Source of the DNA: Haematobia irritans | Taxonomy: Eukaryota; Arthropoda; Insecta; Diptera; Muscidae | Reading direction: 5' to 3' | NCBI RefSeq assembly: GCF_050003625.1 | Contig: NC_134397.1 | Coordinates: 273,662,070 to 273,726,069, forward strand | Length of the DNA: 64,000 nucleotides | Shown: positions 1-11,193 of the stretch, piece after piece | Layout: each line of letters starts with the position of its first letter | How positions within the stretch are numbered: the stretch's first letter is position 1 | Notes under the pieces: model-generated | Databases searched by the model: none | Told to the model about the DNA's origin: nothing | The model's input: only the letters and a program-made list of their open reading frames with translations | Program-made: the position numbers and the translations under genes

Positions 1-62
1 AATCGAACCGGGAACCATGCAATTTGTAAGTCAACACACTACCACTGGGCTACGTAGCTGTT
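1..62 (-). repeat. tRNA-like module, cut by window edge
   Basis: On the minus strand this has a box A-like stretch (TAGCCCAGTGG) and a box B-like stretch (GGTTCGATT at the window edge), so it is tRNA-derived in outline. The rest does not fold into a convincing cloverleaf: the anticodon arm has several mismatches. It closely matches the module at 55332-55405, and the bases after it (to 110, then resuming at 695) match the inner part of the 54818-55697 element. It is a repeat, not a functional tRNA gene. Confidence 0.6.
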
Positions 63-110
63 ATAGTCACCAATAGACAATTATCGTTATAAGTTACATT
101 TATATAGCAT

Positions 111-694
111 CCCAGCAAAAAAAGCGTCGCCAGAAAAGTAGTGAAAATTTTCTTTTTGGATTCGAAAGTGATGCAAAATTGGCGCAGAAGCGATGATTTT
201 AACATGGGCTTGTCATAGGATGGAAGTCCTCCATTTCAAGTGCCGTTGCACTGATTTGCATCACTTCCTAAGGTGTGATGCGCATCCAGTGATTTGGATG
301 TGAATAAAGAAATTTTGTGATATTTTGACAAATAAATAATTTTTGCAATTTTTGTATGATTTTTGTATGATTTTTAACGCATTATAACGCTTGTCTAGAA
401 CGTTTGACATCAAATATTTTTAAAAATTCGCAATTTTTCTAGAAAGGATTTAGCATTTTTTTCGACAAAATTTAAATAATATGCACTATTTTATTAATTT
501 TTAATCTGTTTCTAACCCATTTGAAACAATAAAATTTTAAATTTCCCATTAAAAATATGAAAAAATCGAGTTATAAGAAAGTGACTCAAATGAACTTCCT
601 GTGCAGTTAAAATAAAGGACATCTTTGGGAGGACATTTTTGGAAGTACTTTTAAAGTTGTGCCTTAAGAAGAACTTCCAAATTTTTTTGCTGGG
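111..694. mobile_element. Short non-autonomous element with CCCAGCAAAAA ends
   Basis: The ends are inverted: CCCAGCAAAAAAA at the left and TTTTTTTGCTGGG at the right. No coding capacity is visible. The flanks join as 'tagcat' + 'atagtttgcagcgcc', while the empty version at about 55262-55290 (read on the minus strand) runs 'tagcatagcttgcggcgcc', so this is a real insertion with an apparent 2-bp AT duplication. Part of the interior recurs inverted at about 14400-14690. Superfamily not assigned. Confidence 0.7.
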
Positions 695-2985
695 ATAGTT
701 TGCAGCGCCCACCAGCCCATGCAAACATAACATTATTTAACATTATATTATTAGCATACGTTCCGATTTCTTTTAACGAACCAAGAAAAAAAATTGTGCC
801 CATAATGCCAAAATGATAAACAAAACACATGTCCACACATACATAAAATGCTGCTCTCAAGACGAAAACACACGCTGTTTCTTTTTCAAATGTCCATTCT
901 CTTGGTTCCGAATGTCTATTCTCTTTACTCCGAATACTCATCCTAATATTCAAATTAAATAATATTTAGACTTAAGCATATCAAATTTTTGGCCTTATAA
1001 AACATTTTTCCGAAACAACATACAAGCGGTTTCACAGAAATTGCTCTCTTTTCATTCTCTCGCTGTGTTATGTTGATATCTTTCGTCAACCCTCCCGGTT
1101 TCCATCTCTATTTCTTTCTCTATACTCTCTCTCTCTCTCTGTCGCTCTCTGAATAAAATATCACAACATATATATGTTTACTCGAAATTTGTAAATTTAT
1201 ATATGTTTACATTCACACATATTATTTTTATAAAACATTCATGCCCCAAACATAATATATTCTAACATATTAACATATGTGTCCCAAACATTAAGTGTTA
1301 GTTTAGGAACATTACATGTTTGCACTTAAATATATTGTGTTTAAAAATTGTGCCCGAAACACATTTTGTTTATATCGGAACATATGAAAAACATATTTTT
1401 CTAACAGTGTATCGACTTGTAATTTGGTACAAATGGTTTTTATTGATATACTAGGGTGATCTGAAAATTACGCAAAAATGTCCACAAAATAAGAAATTTT
1501 AATCGTATAAAGATTGTTTTTATATCTCCATAGAACATTTTACGGTCAAATGTATTTACATTACAATTACATTTTGAACGTGAGCTATAAACCATGACAT
1601 CCCATTGACTTTAACTATCTAAAAATGTGTCGTAAAATCGAATGTCATTAAACTTTCTCGTAGAAGAAAACTATTTAATTTTTATATTATTTACAAAATC
1701 TTCAAACTATTCAGAACTACTGTCAGTATTGTACATCTCCACACGGGCGCCATTCCATAAAGAAAAATGAGATATGAGAGCGCAGTGCTAAGAACAAATC
1801 TTTATTCCAAAAATAATTCAATTGCAATGCAAAATAGGATTTTGATTATGCGTCATTCAATCTGAATGGCAACTCATCTTGATAAGCACAGCGGCAATGA
1901 AGGCAATCCATTTGAAGTTTAAAATTGGAATAAGTAATGTTCTCCTTTCCATTTCATCTTCTGCTGTGCCACTATCCTTACGGGCTACTGATTGTTGGGA
2001 AATTATGTGGAAAAGCGTAGCAATGGGAAAAATGAATGCGTACGCTATTCTCCTGTGAAAGACAGACGCCTGCTAAAACAGCAGCAGCAGCAGCAGTAGT
2101 AGATGCTTTATCGTTTTCATATCGCATGGTGGTGTAGGACCATTTCGAATTTCTTTACCTTTCTTTGCACATGGCAAAATTTTATCATGGTGATTTTCTT
2201 AGGTATCTCAGCTCCAGCCAACGCTCCACTTGAAGGTCCTGTAGTCCTTCATTTGCTTAGTTATTTATTTATTTGTATTGAATTTGCCATTGAATGTACA
2301 ACTTTGGAGTACAAATCAAGAATCGTTCTTCGTTCAGTCATGAATGGTAGGTGCATTGTGAATGAATTCTTTAGATCTTAAGCAGATGATGAAACTATGG
2401 AAGATTGAATGCTTTTCTATGCTGCTGCGAGACGGTTGTTTAAGATGAAGTGGCTTTATGCGCTCCTCACGATGCTTCAAACAAAAGCTCAATATAGAAA
2501 AATTATGCTCCATTGAATCCCTCCTATATATATGTGTGAGGAAATCCATATGTATGTGGAGGTGTGTGTGTGTGTTTTTTTGTGTATGCAGAATCCTTGG
2601 AGAAAGAATGAAAGGAAGGAATTGCTTAAATTGCATCAATTTGTGAACACCAACAACATCAACTTTACAAGGAACTATTGGGAAATACAACAACACAAAG
2701 TAGATTTGTTTTTTGTTTGTACCAAACTGGAACTGATATATTCAGGGAATTTCCATTTCATGGCAAACTACAATGATCTAATAATAATCAAATCATGAAG
2801 AACTTAGTTACTCACTCAAGTTTTCCATTGAAAACTATTCGAGGGGAAAATACCTGATGACGTTTAACATATATTGCGAAAGAACATAGAGTTGATTTGC
2901 CATGGGATAGCTGAAAATGACTCGTGATTAATTTTGTGGTATTTCAATGTGTCCTATTTAAATCTGGTATTGGAATCCAATTTTG
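695..2985. other. Region without recognised gene
   Basis: The first about 50 bases continue the tRNA-like-containing repeat interrupted at 111. After that I see only AT-rich DNA, a CT-rich simple repeat near 1121-1151, a short CAG run near 2082-2096 and a GT-rich run near 2563-2585. Open frames here (for example 2103-2381 plus and 2334-2696 minus) overlap each other, match no family I know and contain low-complexity stretches, so I do not call them genes. Confidence 0.5.
1121..1151. repeat. CT-rich simple repeat
   Basis: Run of CT dinucleotides with one GTCG interruption, seen directly. No associated gene is visible. Confidence 0.85.
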
Positions 2986-2989
2986 AATA

Positions 2990-3562
2990 ACTCAGCAAAA
3001 CATGGAAGTTGTTCTAAAGGCACAACTTTAAAGGCACTTCCAAAAAAATTATTTATGTCTAATAAATTTTCTTGAATTTTTCGAAAAATATTTACTTATT
3101 TTTGTGATATCGGCGGGATGTCAGCGTTTGTAATACTGTATTACAAACGTTAGCATCACGCCGATGTCATAAAAATAAGTAAATATTTTTCGACAAATTC
3201 AAGAAAATTTATTAGACATAACTAAGTTTTTCACTTGTTAAAGAAAATTTTGTAGTTTGAAGGAAAAATTTGGAGTTCAAAATTGCAAGAATGTCTTTAG
3301 TGACATACGAAGTTCATGATGGACGCCTTTTTGGTAAAATTTACAAATTTAAAGAAATTCTGAACTATTTTGTGGAATACACGAATTTAGTTAATCTTTA
3401 TGCTTCATTTGAGTATATTTTTTTCCTCGGTTTTAGTTAATTTAACTAACGTAAACAAAAAATTATTAAAGTAAAGGCAACTTTTTCCAAACATAATAAT
3501 TCCATGAAGTAAAATAAAGTAAAATTGGCTTTAGTGAAATAGATAGTTCACTTTTTTTTGAG
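2990..3562 (+). mobile_element. Copy of the CACAGAAA/CACTTTTTTTTGAGTG-ended family, left end unclear
   Basis: From the palindrome onward this region aligns with the element at 19312-20754 (after removing the transposon nested there) and ends in the same CACTTTTTTTTGAGTG terminus. The stretch near 3490 ('taataattccatgaa') is the undisrupted version of the site where rosa copy 2 inserted at 19755. The left terminus seen at 19312 is not found here; 2990-3050 instead resembles the CCCAGCA family interior. Confidence 0.6.
3054..3220. repeat. 167-bp near-perfect palindrome
   Basis: The left arm starting TATGTCTAATAAATTTTC reads as the reverse complement of the right arm ending at 3220, with the centre near 3137 (GTAATAC T GTATTAC). 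By eye the arms of about 83 bp differ at roughly seven positions. Related copies at 19380-19480 and 33960-34030 carry only one arm, so the inverted arm was gained in this copy. Confidence 0.85.
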
Positions 3563-3861
3563 TGTGGTTAGGTTATGAAATGAAACCCTGCAAAACGGAT
3601 TTGTGTCCACTTAGACTATAGCTGGTGCATTGCAGCTCATCAAACTTCTTTTCTCTTCCTCTTCGCGACTGTTCCATTCCAGCCGGGATAATCCCGTCAT
3701 ATGGCATAATGTCCTTCAGATCTGCCTAGACTCCAAAAATAGCAGTTTCCGATTTTTGCCTCGAAAATGACGATATTTACTCCGTTCAAAAATTTGGGAA
3801 AATCGAGCGAATTCGAAATCTGAACCGATTTTGATTGACATTTGCTTACTTCCTGATTCCA

Positions 3862-3877
3862 GGGGGGGGGGGGGGGG
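3862..3877. repeat. Homopolymer of 16 G
   Basis: Sixteen consecutive G residues at the truncated start of a Helentron-like A element. The position corresponds to the 'ggatgggggtatatta' start of intact copies, so it looks like expansion of a 5-G run. Confidence 0.9.
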
Positions 3878-3949
3878 TATATTAACGTCGTCATTCTGTT
3901 TGTAACACATCGAAATATTGGTCTAAGACCCCATAAAATATATATATTC

Positions 3950-6360
3950 TAGTCTTGTGTCGTACCGGAACGAACTAGTTCCAATGAACGGTTCACTAAA
4001 AGGAACGATTGTCACTAGTTCCATCTCTTTCGTCCTCATCGTTCCTTTTGTCATTTAGTTCTATGTTCAACTTACGCTCCATAGTTCCGCGGATCGCAAT
4101 TTGATTTTTTGACTTTTGTTGAGCTATATGACAATTTATTCATTTTGGCGCGCATGTATATTAAATCATTGATTGGTATGCTGCTATTAAATAGAATCAT
4201 TAGTTCCATTCCAGAAACTAATGATTCTTAATTTCTTGCAATGAGTTTAGTTACTTCTTTAAATTGTTCCTTCAATATTTTTTCTTCCTATATTTTTATA
4301 CCCACCACCATAGAATGGTGACGGGGTATAATAAGTTTGTCATTCCGTTTGCAACACATCGAAATATCGATTTCCGACTATATAAAGTATATATATTCTT
4401 GACCGGTCTCCCGATTTTATTTCTTGGGCTTATAGAAACCGCAGTTTTTATTCCATTTACCTGAAATTGGAAATCTAGAGGTATTGTAGGACCACATATA
4501 CGTGTGCCAAAAATTGTGAGTATCTGTCCATATTTTGGTAGAGCCCCCATATAGACCGATCTCCCCATTTTAATTCTTGGGCTTATAGAAACCGCAGTTT
4601 TTATTCAATTTACCTGAAATTGGAAACACATCGAAATATCGATTTCCGACTATATAAAGTATATATATTCTTGATCAGGGAGAAATTCTAAGACGATATA
4701 ACGATGTCCGTCTGTCTGTCTGTCTGTCCGTCTGTCTGTTGTAATCACGCTAAGTCTTCAATAATGAAGCAATCGTGCTGAAATTTTTCACAAACTCGTC
4801 TTTTGTCTGCAGGCAGGTCAAGTTCGAAGATGGGCTTTATCGGTCCAGGTTTTGATATAGTCCCCGTATAAACCGACCTCCCGAATTGGGGTCTTGGGCT
4901 TATAGAAACCACAGTTTTTATTCCATTTACCTGAAATTGGAAATCTAGAGGTATTGTAGGACCACATATACGTGTGCCAAAAATTGTGAGTATCGGTCCA
5001 TATTTTGGTAGAGCCCCCATATAGACCGATCTCCCCATTTTAATTCTTGGGCTTATAGAAACCGCAGTTTTTATTCCATTTACCTGAAATTGGAAATCTA
5101 GAGGTATTGTAGGACCACATATACGTGTGCCAAAAATTGTGAGTATCTGTCCATATTTTGGTAGAGCCCCCATATAGACCGATCTCCCCATTTTAATTCT
5201 TGGGCTTATAGAAACCGCAGTTTTTATTCAATTTACCTGAAATTGGAAATCTAAAGGTATTGTAGGACCACAAATACGTGTGCCAAAAATTGTGAGTATC
5301 GGTCCATGTTTTAGTATGGTCCCCATATAAAACGGTCTCCCGATTTGGGGTCTTGGGCTTATAGAAACCGTAGTTTTTATCAAATTTGTCTGAAATTCGA
5401 AATCTAGAGGTATTTTAGGATCATAAAGAGGTGTGCCGAAAATGGTGAGTATCGGTCCATATTTTGGTATAGACCGATTTCCCGATTTTACTTCTTGGGC
5501 TTCTAGAATCCGAAGTTTTTATCCTATTTACCTGAAATTGGAAATCTAGAGGTATTTTCGGGTCATAAAGAGGTGTGCCGAAAACGGTGAGTATCGGTCC
5601 ATATTTTAGTATAGCCCCCATAAGAACGATCTCCCGATTTAACTCCTTGGGTTTGTAGAAACCGTAGTTTTTATCTGTTTTGCCTGAAATTGTAAATATT
5701 CTGGTAGTTTAGGCTCACAAAAACGTGTAAGTTTTTATCGGTCCATTTGGTAATGCCTCCATATAGACCGACTTCACTTCTTGAGGGTTTAGAAGGCGCA
5801 CTGTTCATGAAAATTGTTTGAAACTCAATGTAAAATTTCCAGATTTTACTTCTACAGATTTAAGATTTCAAATCAAGACCTTATTTTATCATTTTCTTGC
5901 ACACTTACAAGAGATGTTAATGATTCCTCTAAAACTCAAACAAAAATGGTTCTTATAAATCCAGAATCTGATATAGTCCTCATAGGTGAAATCTTTAAAT
6001 TTATCTTCGGGAAGTGTCCTCAAGTCCTCAAGCCCTCTTGAATTTTCAAAGGAAACCCTAACATTTGGTTCATAGTGGTGGGTATTTAAGATTCGGCCCA
6101 GCCGAACTTAGTGCTGTATATACTTGTTATAAACTATTTTAAATAATTTTATTCAATTTTTAATATTTTTTTGTATCTTTCCACGAACTTCGTTGCACAA
6201 AGTAAACAATGTCATCTCTGCCTTTAGTAGATGACAGTGATGACAAATATAAAAAGCTGGAACGAAAAGGAACGATGGAACGATTTGAAGGAACTAGTTC
6301 CTTTGTACAAAAGGAACGACGAGTCCGAATCACTATGGTGAACGATTTTACCCAAGACTA
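3950..6360. mobile_element. hAT-type non-autonomous element (TAGTCTTG ends)
   Basis: The termini are TAGTCTTGTGT and ACCCAAGACTA, inverted relative to each other. They are flanked by ATATATTC (3942-3949) and ATATATTG (6361-6368), an 8-bp duplication with one mismatch, as expected for the hAT superfamily. The subterminal parts are rich in 'ggaacga' and 'actagttcc'. It splits the surrounding A-type Helentron-like element and itself contains the B-type element at 4296-6126. No transposase frame is visible. Confidence 0.75.
4296..6126 (+). mobile_element. Helentron-like element, subfamily B, with duplicated 5' module
   Basis: Starts TATACCCACCACCATAGAATG, followed by the AACACATCGAAATATCG block, a short TA tract and a GTCTGTCC microsatellite near 4708-4740. 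Minisatellite units follow ('ggtccatattttggta', 'cccatatagaccgatctccc'), then the 3' end GGTGGGTATTTAAGATTCGG, hairpin and ACTTGTT. The 5' block (AACACATCGAAATATCG to TATATATTCTTGA) is present twice, near 4350 and 4625, with a unit between them, suggesting recombination between copies. Frames at 4745-5191 and 5421-5621 are chance frames through the minisatellite. Confidence 0.7.
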
Positions 6361-7374
6361 ATATATTGTGGGTCGTGTGAAATTATGAATCGATTTGAGC
6401 ATGTCCGTCCGTCCGTCTGTCTGTTGAAATCACGCTAACTTCCGAACGAAACAAGCTATCGAAAACTTGGCATACGTAGTTGTTATTGATCTAGGTGGGA
6501 TGGTATTGCAAATGGGCCATATCGATCCACTTTTACGCATATCCCCCATATAAACCGACCCCCAGATTTGGCTTGCAGAGCCTCTTGGAGGAGCAAAATT
6601 CATCCGATCCGCTCGAAATTTGGTATGTGGTGTTAGTATATGGTCTATAATAACCATGCAAAAATTGGTACATATCGGTCCATAATTATATATAGCTCCC
6701 ATATAAACCGATCCCCAGATTTGATCTCCGGAGCCTCTTAGAGGAGAAAAAATCATCCGATCCAGTTGAAATTTGGTACGTGGTGTTAGTATATGGTCTA
6801 TAACATATAAACTGATCCCCAGTTGAAATTTGGTACATGGTGTTAGTATATGGTCTCTAACAACTATGCAAAAATTGGTAAACATCGGTCAATAATTATA
6901 TATAGCCCCCATATAAACCGATCTCCCGTTTTGGCTTGCGGAGCCTCTAAGAGAAGCAAATTTCATCCGATCCGGCTGAAATTTGGTACGTGGTGTTAGT
7001 ATATGGTCTCTAACAACCATACAAAAATTGGTTCATATCGGTCCATAACTATATTGACCCCATATAAACCGATCCTCAGATTTAAACTCCGGAGCCTCTT
7101 GGAAGAGCAAATTTAATCCGATTAGGTTGAAATTTGGTACGTGGAGTTAGTATATGGTATCTAACAACCATGCAAAAATTGGTCAATATCGTTCTATAAT
7201 TATATATAGCCCCCATATAAATCGATCCCCAGATTTGACCTCCGGAACCTCTTGGAGGAGCAACATTTGGTACATTGCGCTAGTATATGGCCGCTAACAG
7301 TCATGCAAAAATTGGTCCTTATCGGTCTATAGTTATATATAGCCAATGGCCAATCACATCGCCAAAAATAATCT

Positions 7375-7580
7375 ACCAAAATAGTATTTCTATAGAAACT
7401 TTTGTCAAAATTTTATTACTATAGAAAGTTTTGTCTAAATTTTATTTTTGTAGAAAGTTTTGTCAAAATTTTATTTCTGTAGAAAATTTTGTCAAAATTT
7501 TATTTCTATAGAAAATTTTGTCAAAATTTTATTTCTATAGAAAATTTTAGCAAAATTTTATTTCTATAGAAAATTTTGAT
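7375..7580. repeat. 31-bp-type tandem array (TTTCTATAGAAAATTTTGTC)
   Basis: About seven diverged units of a roughly 31-bp motif in which TTTCTATAGAAA alternates with ATTTTGTCAAAAT. It lies inside the 3' part of the A-type Helentron-like element. The same motif recurs at 9530-9770 and 36760-37180 in other A copies and in degenerate form over large parts of 31.7-47.1 kb. Confidence 0.85.
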
Positions 7581-7939
7581 TTGTTTAATATATCCCCCGT
7601 ATGGACTAACTTACAATTTAGAAGACGGTGTTAAGGATTTTTTAAGATACCTTGCCATCGGCAAGTATTACCGCAACCCAAGTAATTCGATTGTGGATGA
7701 CAGTCTTTAGTAGAAGTTTCTACGCAATCCATGGTGGAGGGTACATAAGATTCAGCCTGGCCGAACTTACGGCCGTATATACTTGTTTTAATATTATTTA
7801 AGTTTCCAATTTTTGACGATTTTTAAAAAGCAAGTGTCGATTATAACGATTTTTCGGGAAAAAGTGACGATTTTTCTTAAAATTTTATTGGCAGCCCTGC
7901 TCCTTAGACTGCAGTTTTTCAAATCGATAATAAGAGCCC

Positions 7940-8515
7940 ATTGTCTTGTTTCTTCTAAAATATAATGTTAGACACTGGGATAGAAAATGGTATGAATCTT
8001 TCGTAGCTCAGATCCAGACACCATCTACAAATATCGTCATTCATTAGATCGATCCTTACCATGTGCTTTCCCAGAATATTGTGTCCTGTAATGATTCCTA
8101 TTATCGGCCTCACCACCTCTCTTTGCATCGTCATTAGCATTCCAGAGATTCTACCATTATTTTCATATCATTTTTGTCTGTAAATGTATAACGAAAGAGA
8201 GTGTAAAGAGGAGGAAAAACGTCCGTTTATGCCTCCCATGAGCCTCTCCATAATGTCCAGGTACCTAGTACAGAGTTGCATTATCCTGTTCAGCTCTTTA
8301 TGACAGCGACAGACTACCTTCGATCTTATGATTGCATTGCGCAGGGCCTTTATTTCTGCCTGACTATCAATTAAAATGTTGATATCGCATCTAAACAACG
8401 GGCTCATCGTAAGAAATTCTGCAGCTTTTCCAATAGCCAATATCTCCGCCTAAAATAGGCTCCATTCCTCGTTCAACTTAAAGGATTCCTCAATCTCCAA
8501 CTCGTTCCAGTCCTC
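7940..8515 (-). pseudogene. Non-LTR retrotransposon RNase H-region fragment (I/R1/LOA-like), broken
   Basis: On the minus strand one frame (8440 to 8168) reads AEILAIGKAAEF and then INILIDSQAEIKALR, which resembles the RNase H motif order of non-LTR polyproteins (FQAE and DSQAA regions). The codon before AEIL is TAG where the family usually has Gln, suggesting a CAG-to-TAG nonsense change. A second frame (8140 to 7955) reads IGIITGHNILGKHM and then CRWC, like the TGH...H...C..C end of such polyproteins. The two frames are separated by a shift and stops. It is truncated on both sides by Helentron-like A elements. Family placement (I, R1 or LOA) is inference; a short degenerate piece cannot settle it. 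Confidence 0.65.
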
Positions 8516-9846
8516 CATGTTGTTTTTATACCCTCCACCATAGGATGGGGGTATATTAACTTTGTCATTCCGTTTGTAACACATCGAAATATTGCTCTAA
8601 GACCCCATAAAGTATATATATTCTGGGTCGTGGTGAAATTCTGAGTCGACCTGAGCATGTCCGTCCGTCCGTCCGCCATATCGGTCCACTTTTACGTATA
8701 GCCCCCATATAAACGGACCCCCAAATTTGGCTTGTGATTGCTCTAAGAGAAGCAAATTTCATCCCATCCGGCTGAAATTTGGTACATGGTGTTAGTATAT
8801 GGTCTCTAACAACCATGCAAAAATTGGTCCATATCGGTCCATAATTACATATAGCCCCCATATAAACCGATCCCCCGATTTGGCTTGCGGAGTCTCTAAG
8901 AGAACCAAATTTCCTCCGATCCGGCTGAAATTTGGTACATGGTGTTAGTATATGGTCCCTAACAATCATGCAAAAATTGGTCCACATCGGTCCATAATTA
9001 TATATAGTCCCCATATAAACCGATCCCTCGATTTGGCTTGCGGGGCCTCTAAGAGAAGCAAATTTCATCCGATCAGGCTGAAATTTGGTATATGTTCTCT
9101 AATGACCATGCACAAATAGGTCGAAATCGGTCCATAATTATATATAGCCCCCATATAAGCCGATCCCCCGATTTGACCTCCGGAGCCTCTTAGAGGAGCA
9201 AAATTCATCCGATTCGGCTGAAATTTGGAACGTGGTGTTAGAATGTGGTCTCCAACAAACACGCAAGAATTGGTCCATATCGGTCCATAATTATATATAG
9301 CCCCCATATAAACCGTTCCCCAGATTTGATCTCCGGAGCCTCTTAGAGGAGCAAAATTCATCCTATCCGGTTGAAATTTGCAACGTGGTGTTAGTATAAG
9401 GCCGCTAATAACCATGCCAAAATTGGTTCATATCGGTCTATGGTTATATATAGGCGATCCCCAATAACACAAAAATTGGTCCTTATCGGTTCATAATCAT
9501 GGTTGCCACTCGAGCCAAAAATAATCTACCAAAATTTTATTTTTATAGAAAACATTATCAAAATGTTATTTCTATAGAAAATTTTGTCAAAATTTTATTT
9601 CTATAGAAAAATTTGTCAAAATTTTATTTCTATAGAAAATTTTGTCAGAATTTTATTTCTATAGAAAATTTTATCCAAATTTTATTTCTATAGAAAATTT
9701 TTCCAAATTTTACTTCTATAGAAAATGTTGTCAAAATTTTATTTTGTCAAAATGTTATTTCTATAGAAACTTTAAACTTAATTATATACGTATTTAATCG
9801 GCTTTTTTAGTTTAATATATACCACGTATGGACTATGTGGTATATA

Positions 9847-10779
9847 AAGGGTGATTTGTTAAGAGCTTGATAACTTTTTTTTAAAAAAAAACGCATAAAA
9901 TTTGCAAAATCTCATCGGTTCTTTATTTGAAACGTTAGATTGGTCCATGACATTTACTTTTTGAAGATAATTTCATTTAAATGTTGACCGCGGCTGCGTC
10001 TTAGGTGGTCCATTCGGAAAGTCCAATTTTGGGCAACTTTTTCGAGCATTTCGGCCGGAATAGCCCGAATTTCTTCGGAAATGTTGTCTTCCAAAGCTGG
10101 AATAGTTGCTGGCTTATTTCTGTAGACTTTAGACTTGACGTAGCCCCACAAAAAATAGTCTAAAGGCGTCAAATCGCATGATCTTGGTGGCCAACTTACC
10201 GGTCCATTTCTTGAGATGAATTGTTCTCCGAAGTTTTCCCTCAAAATGGCCATAGAATCGCGAGCTGTGTGGCATGTAGCGCCATCTTGTTGAAACCACA
10301 TGTCAACCAAGTTCAGTTCTTCCATTTTTGGCAACAAAAAGTTTGTTAGCATGGAACGATAGCGATCGCCATTCACCGTAACGTTGCGTCCAACAGCATC
10401 TTTGAAAAAATACGGTCCAATGATTCCACCAGCGTACAAACCACACCAAACAGTGCATTTTTCGGGATGCATGGGCAGTTCTTGAACGGCTTCTGGTTGC
10501 TCTTCACTCCAAATGCGGCAATTTTGCTTATTTACGTAGCCATTCAACCAGAAATGAGCCTCATCGCTGAACAAAATTTGTCGATAAAAAAGCGGATTTT
10601 CTGCCAACTTTTCTAGGGCCCATTCACTGAAAATTCGACGTTGTGGCAGATCGTAAGTCTATTCATGATGAAATGTCAAAGCATACTGAGCATCTTTCTC
10701 TTTGACACCATGTCTGAAATCACACGTGATCTGTCAAATACTAATGCATGAAGATCCTAACCTCAAAAGAATCACCCTT
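9847..10779 (-). mobile_element. rosa-like DD41D Tc1/mariner element, copy 1, internally deleted
   Basis: Ends are AAGGGTGATT and AATCACCCTT, flanked by TA on both sides (9845-9846 and 10780-10781). Length is 933 bp. It carries the catalytic part of a transposase on the minus strand but not the N-terminal DNA-binding part. The other copies in this window at 19757, 24808 and 28280 are nearly identical, which indicates recent spread. It is presumed to be moved by a full-length relative elsewhere. Confidence 0.9.
9954..10607 (-). pseudogene. DD41D mariner-type transposase, catalytic domain only
   Basis: The 217-residue frame has the three acidic residues expected of the family: D15 in FSDEAHFW, D108 in WFQQDGATCH and D150 in TPLDYFLWG. 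There are 41 residues between the second and third, so it belongs to the DD41D (rosa) lineage of IS630-Tc1-mariner transposases, which cut and join DNA at TA sites. The frame opens with TTG, not ATG; upstream the frame continues through DLPQRRIFSEWALEKL to a deletion joint just after the family's ATG (about 10664), where the reading frame is lost. The two helix-turn-helix regions are missing. A functional protein is therefore unlikely, although the catalytic part is undamaged. Confidence 0.9.
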
Positions 10780-11193
10780 TATTATGGTGTCAGGAAGTTT
10801 TAAGATACCTTGCCATAGGCAAGTGTTACCGAAACCCAAGTAATTCGATTGTGGATGACAGTCTTTCGTAGAAGTTTCTACGCAATCCATGGTGGAGGGT
10901 ACATAAGCTTCGGCCTGGCCGAACTTACGGCCGTATATACTTGTTTTTTTTTTTTTTTTTGGATATTTGAGTTTAGATTACCCTCCTAAACCTACTGTAT
11001 CGCCTTATAGTCAGTTCTCATATGATGACCGGCTGAAACTACCAGTGCATTATGTCTGCAATGCATGTTCTCTAATGAGGTTAGTTCGTTCAGTCGAATT
11101 ATCATAAAGTCGGATAAATTTGATTGAAAAGAAAAAAGTTTGTAAGAAATAGGAATTTCGCATGTTTAAAATGTTGTTCCGGAGAAAACTTAT

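Larger units (their letters stand above)
3862..7787 (+). mobile_element. Helentron-like (DINE-1/mini-me type) element, subfamily A, interrupted at 3950-6360
   Basis: The left part (3862-3949) holds the 5' module (GGTATATTAAC, TTTGTAACACATCGAAATAT). The element resumes at 6361 with the GTCC/GTCT microsatellite, minisatellite units with 'ccatataaaccgatcc', a TTTCTATAGAAAATTTTGTC-type array, and the 3' end: a GGTGGAGGGTA subterminal repeat, the GGCCTGGCCGAACTTACGGCC hairpin region and TATATACTTGTTTT. Subterminal inverted repeats, a 3' hairpin and a GTCY microsatellite are the established hallmarks of DINE-1/mini-me (HINE) elements; family membership is inferred. Confidence 0.65.
8525..10946 (+). 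mobile_element. Helentron-like element, subfamily A, carrying rosa copy 1
   Basis: Starts TATACCCTCCACCATAGG at 8527 and ends with CCATGGTGGAGGGTACATAA, the hairpin region and TATATACTTGTTTT at 10946. In between are the GTCC microsatellite (8660-8675), four or more minisatellite units of about 155 bp, and a TTTCTATAGAAA array (9530-9770). A DD41D transposon sits at 9847-10779. Frames at 8565-9068 and 9065-9415 are runs through the minisatellite and show the same peptide pattern in each unit. Confidence 0.75.

Noticed and set aside
2103..2798. Cluster of 60-120-codon frames on both strands
   Set aside because: Mutually overlapping, low-complexity (CVCVFF from a GT run), and without any family resemblance.
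7375..7580. CRISPR-like or regularly spaced repeat array
   Set aside because: Units are contiguous, diverged and inside a Helentron-like element; no distinct spacers, and the genome is eukaryotic.
7955..8440. Two small frames as independent genes
   Set aside because: They are consecutive pieces of one broken retrotransposon RNase H-region sequence.
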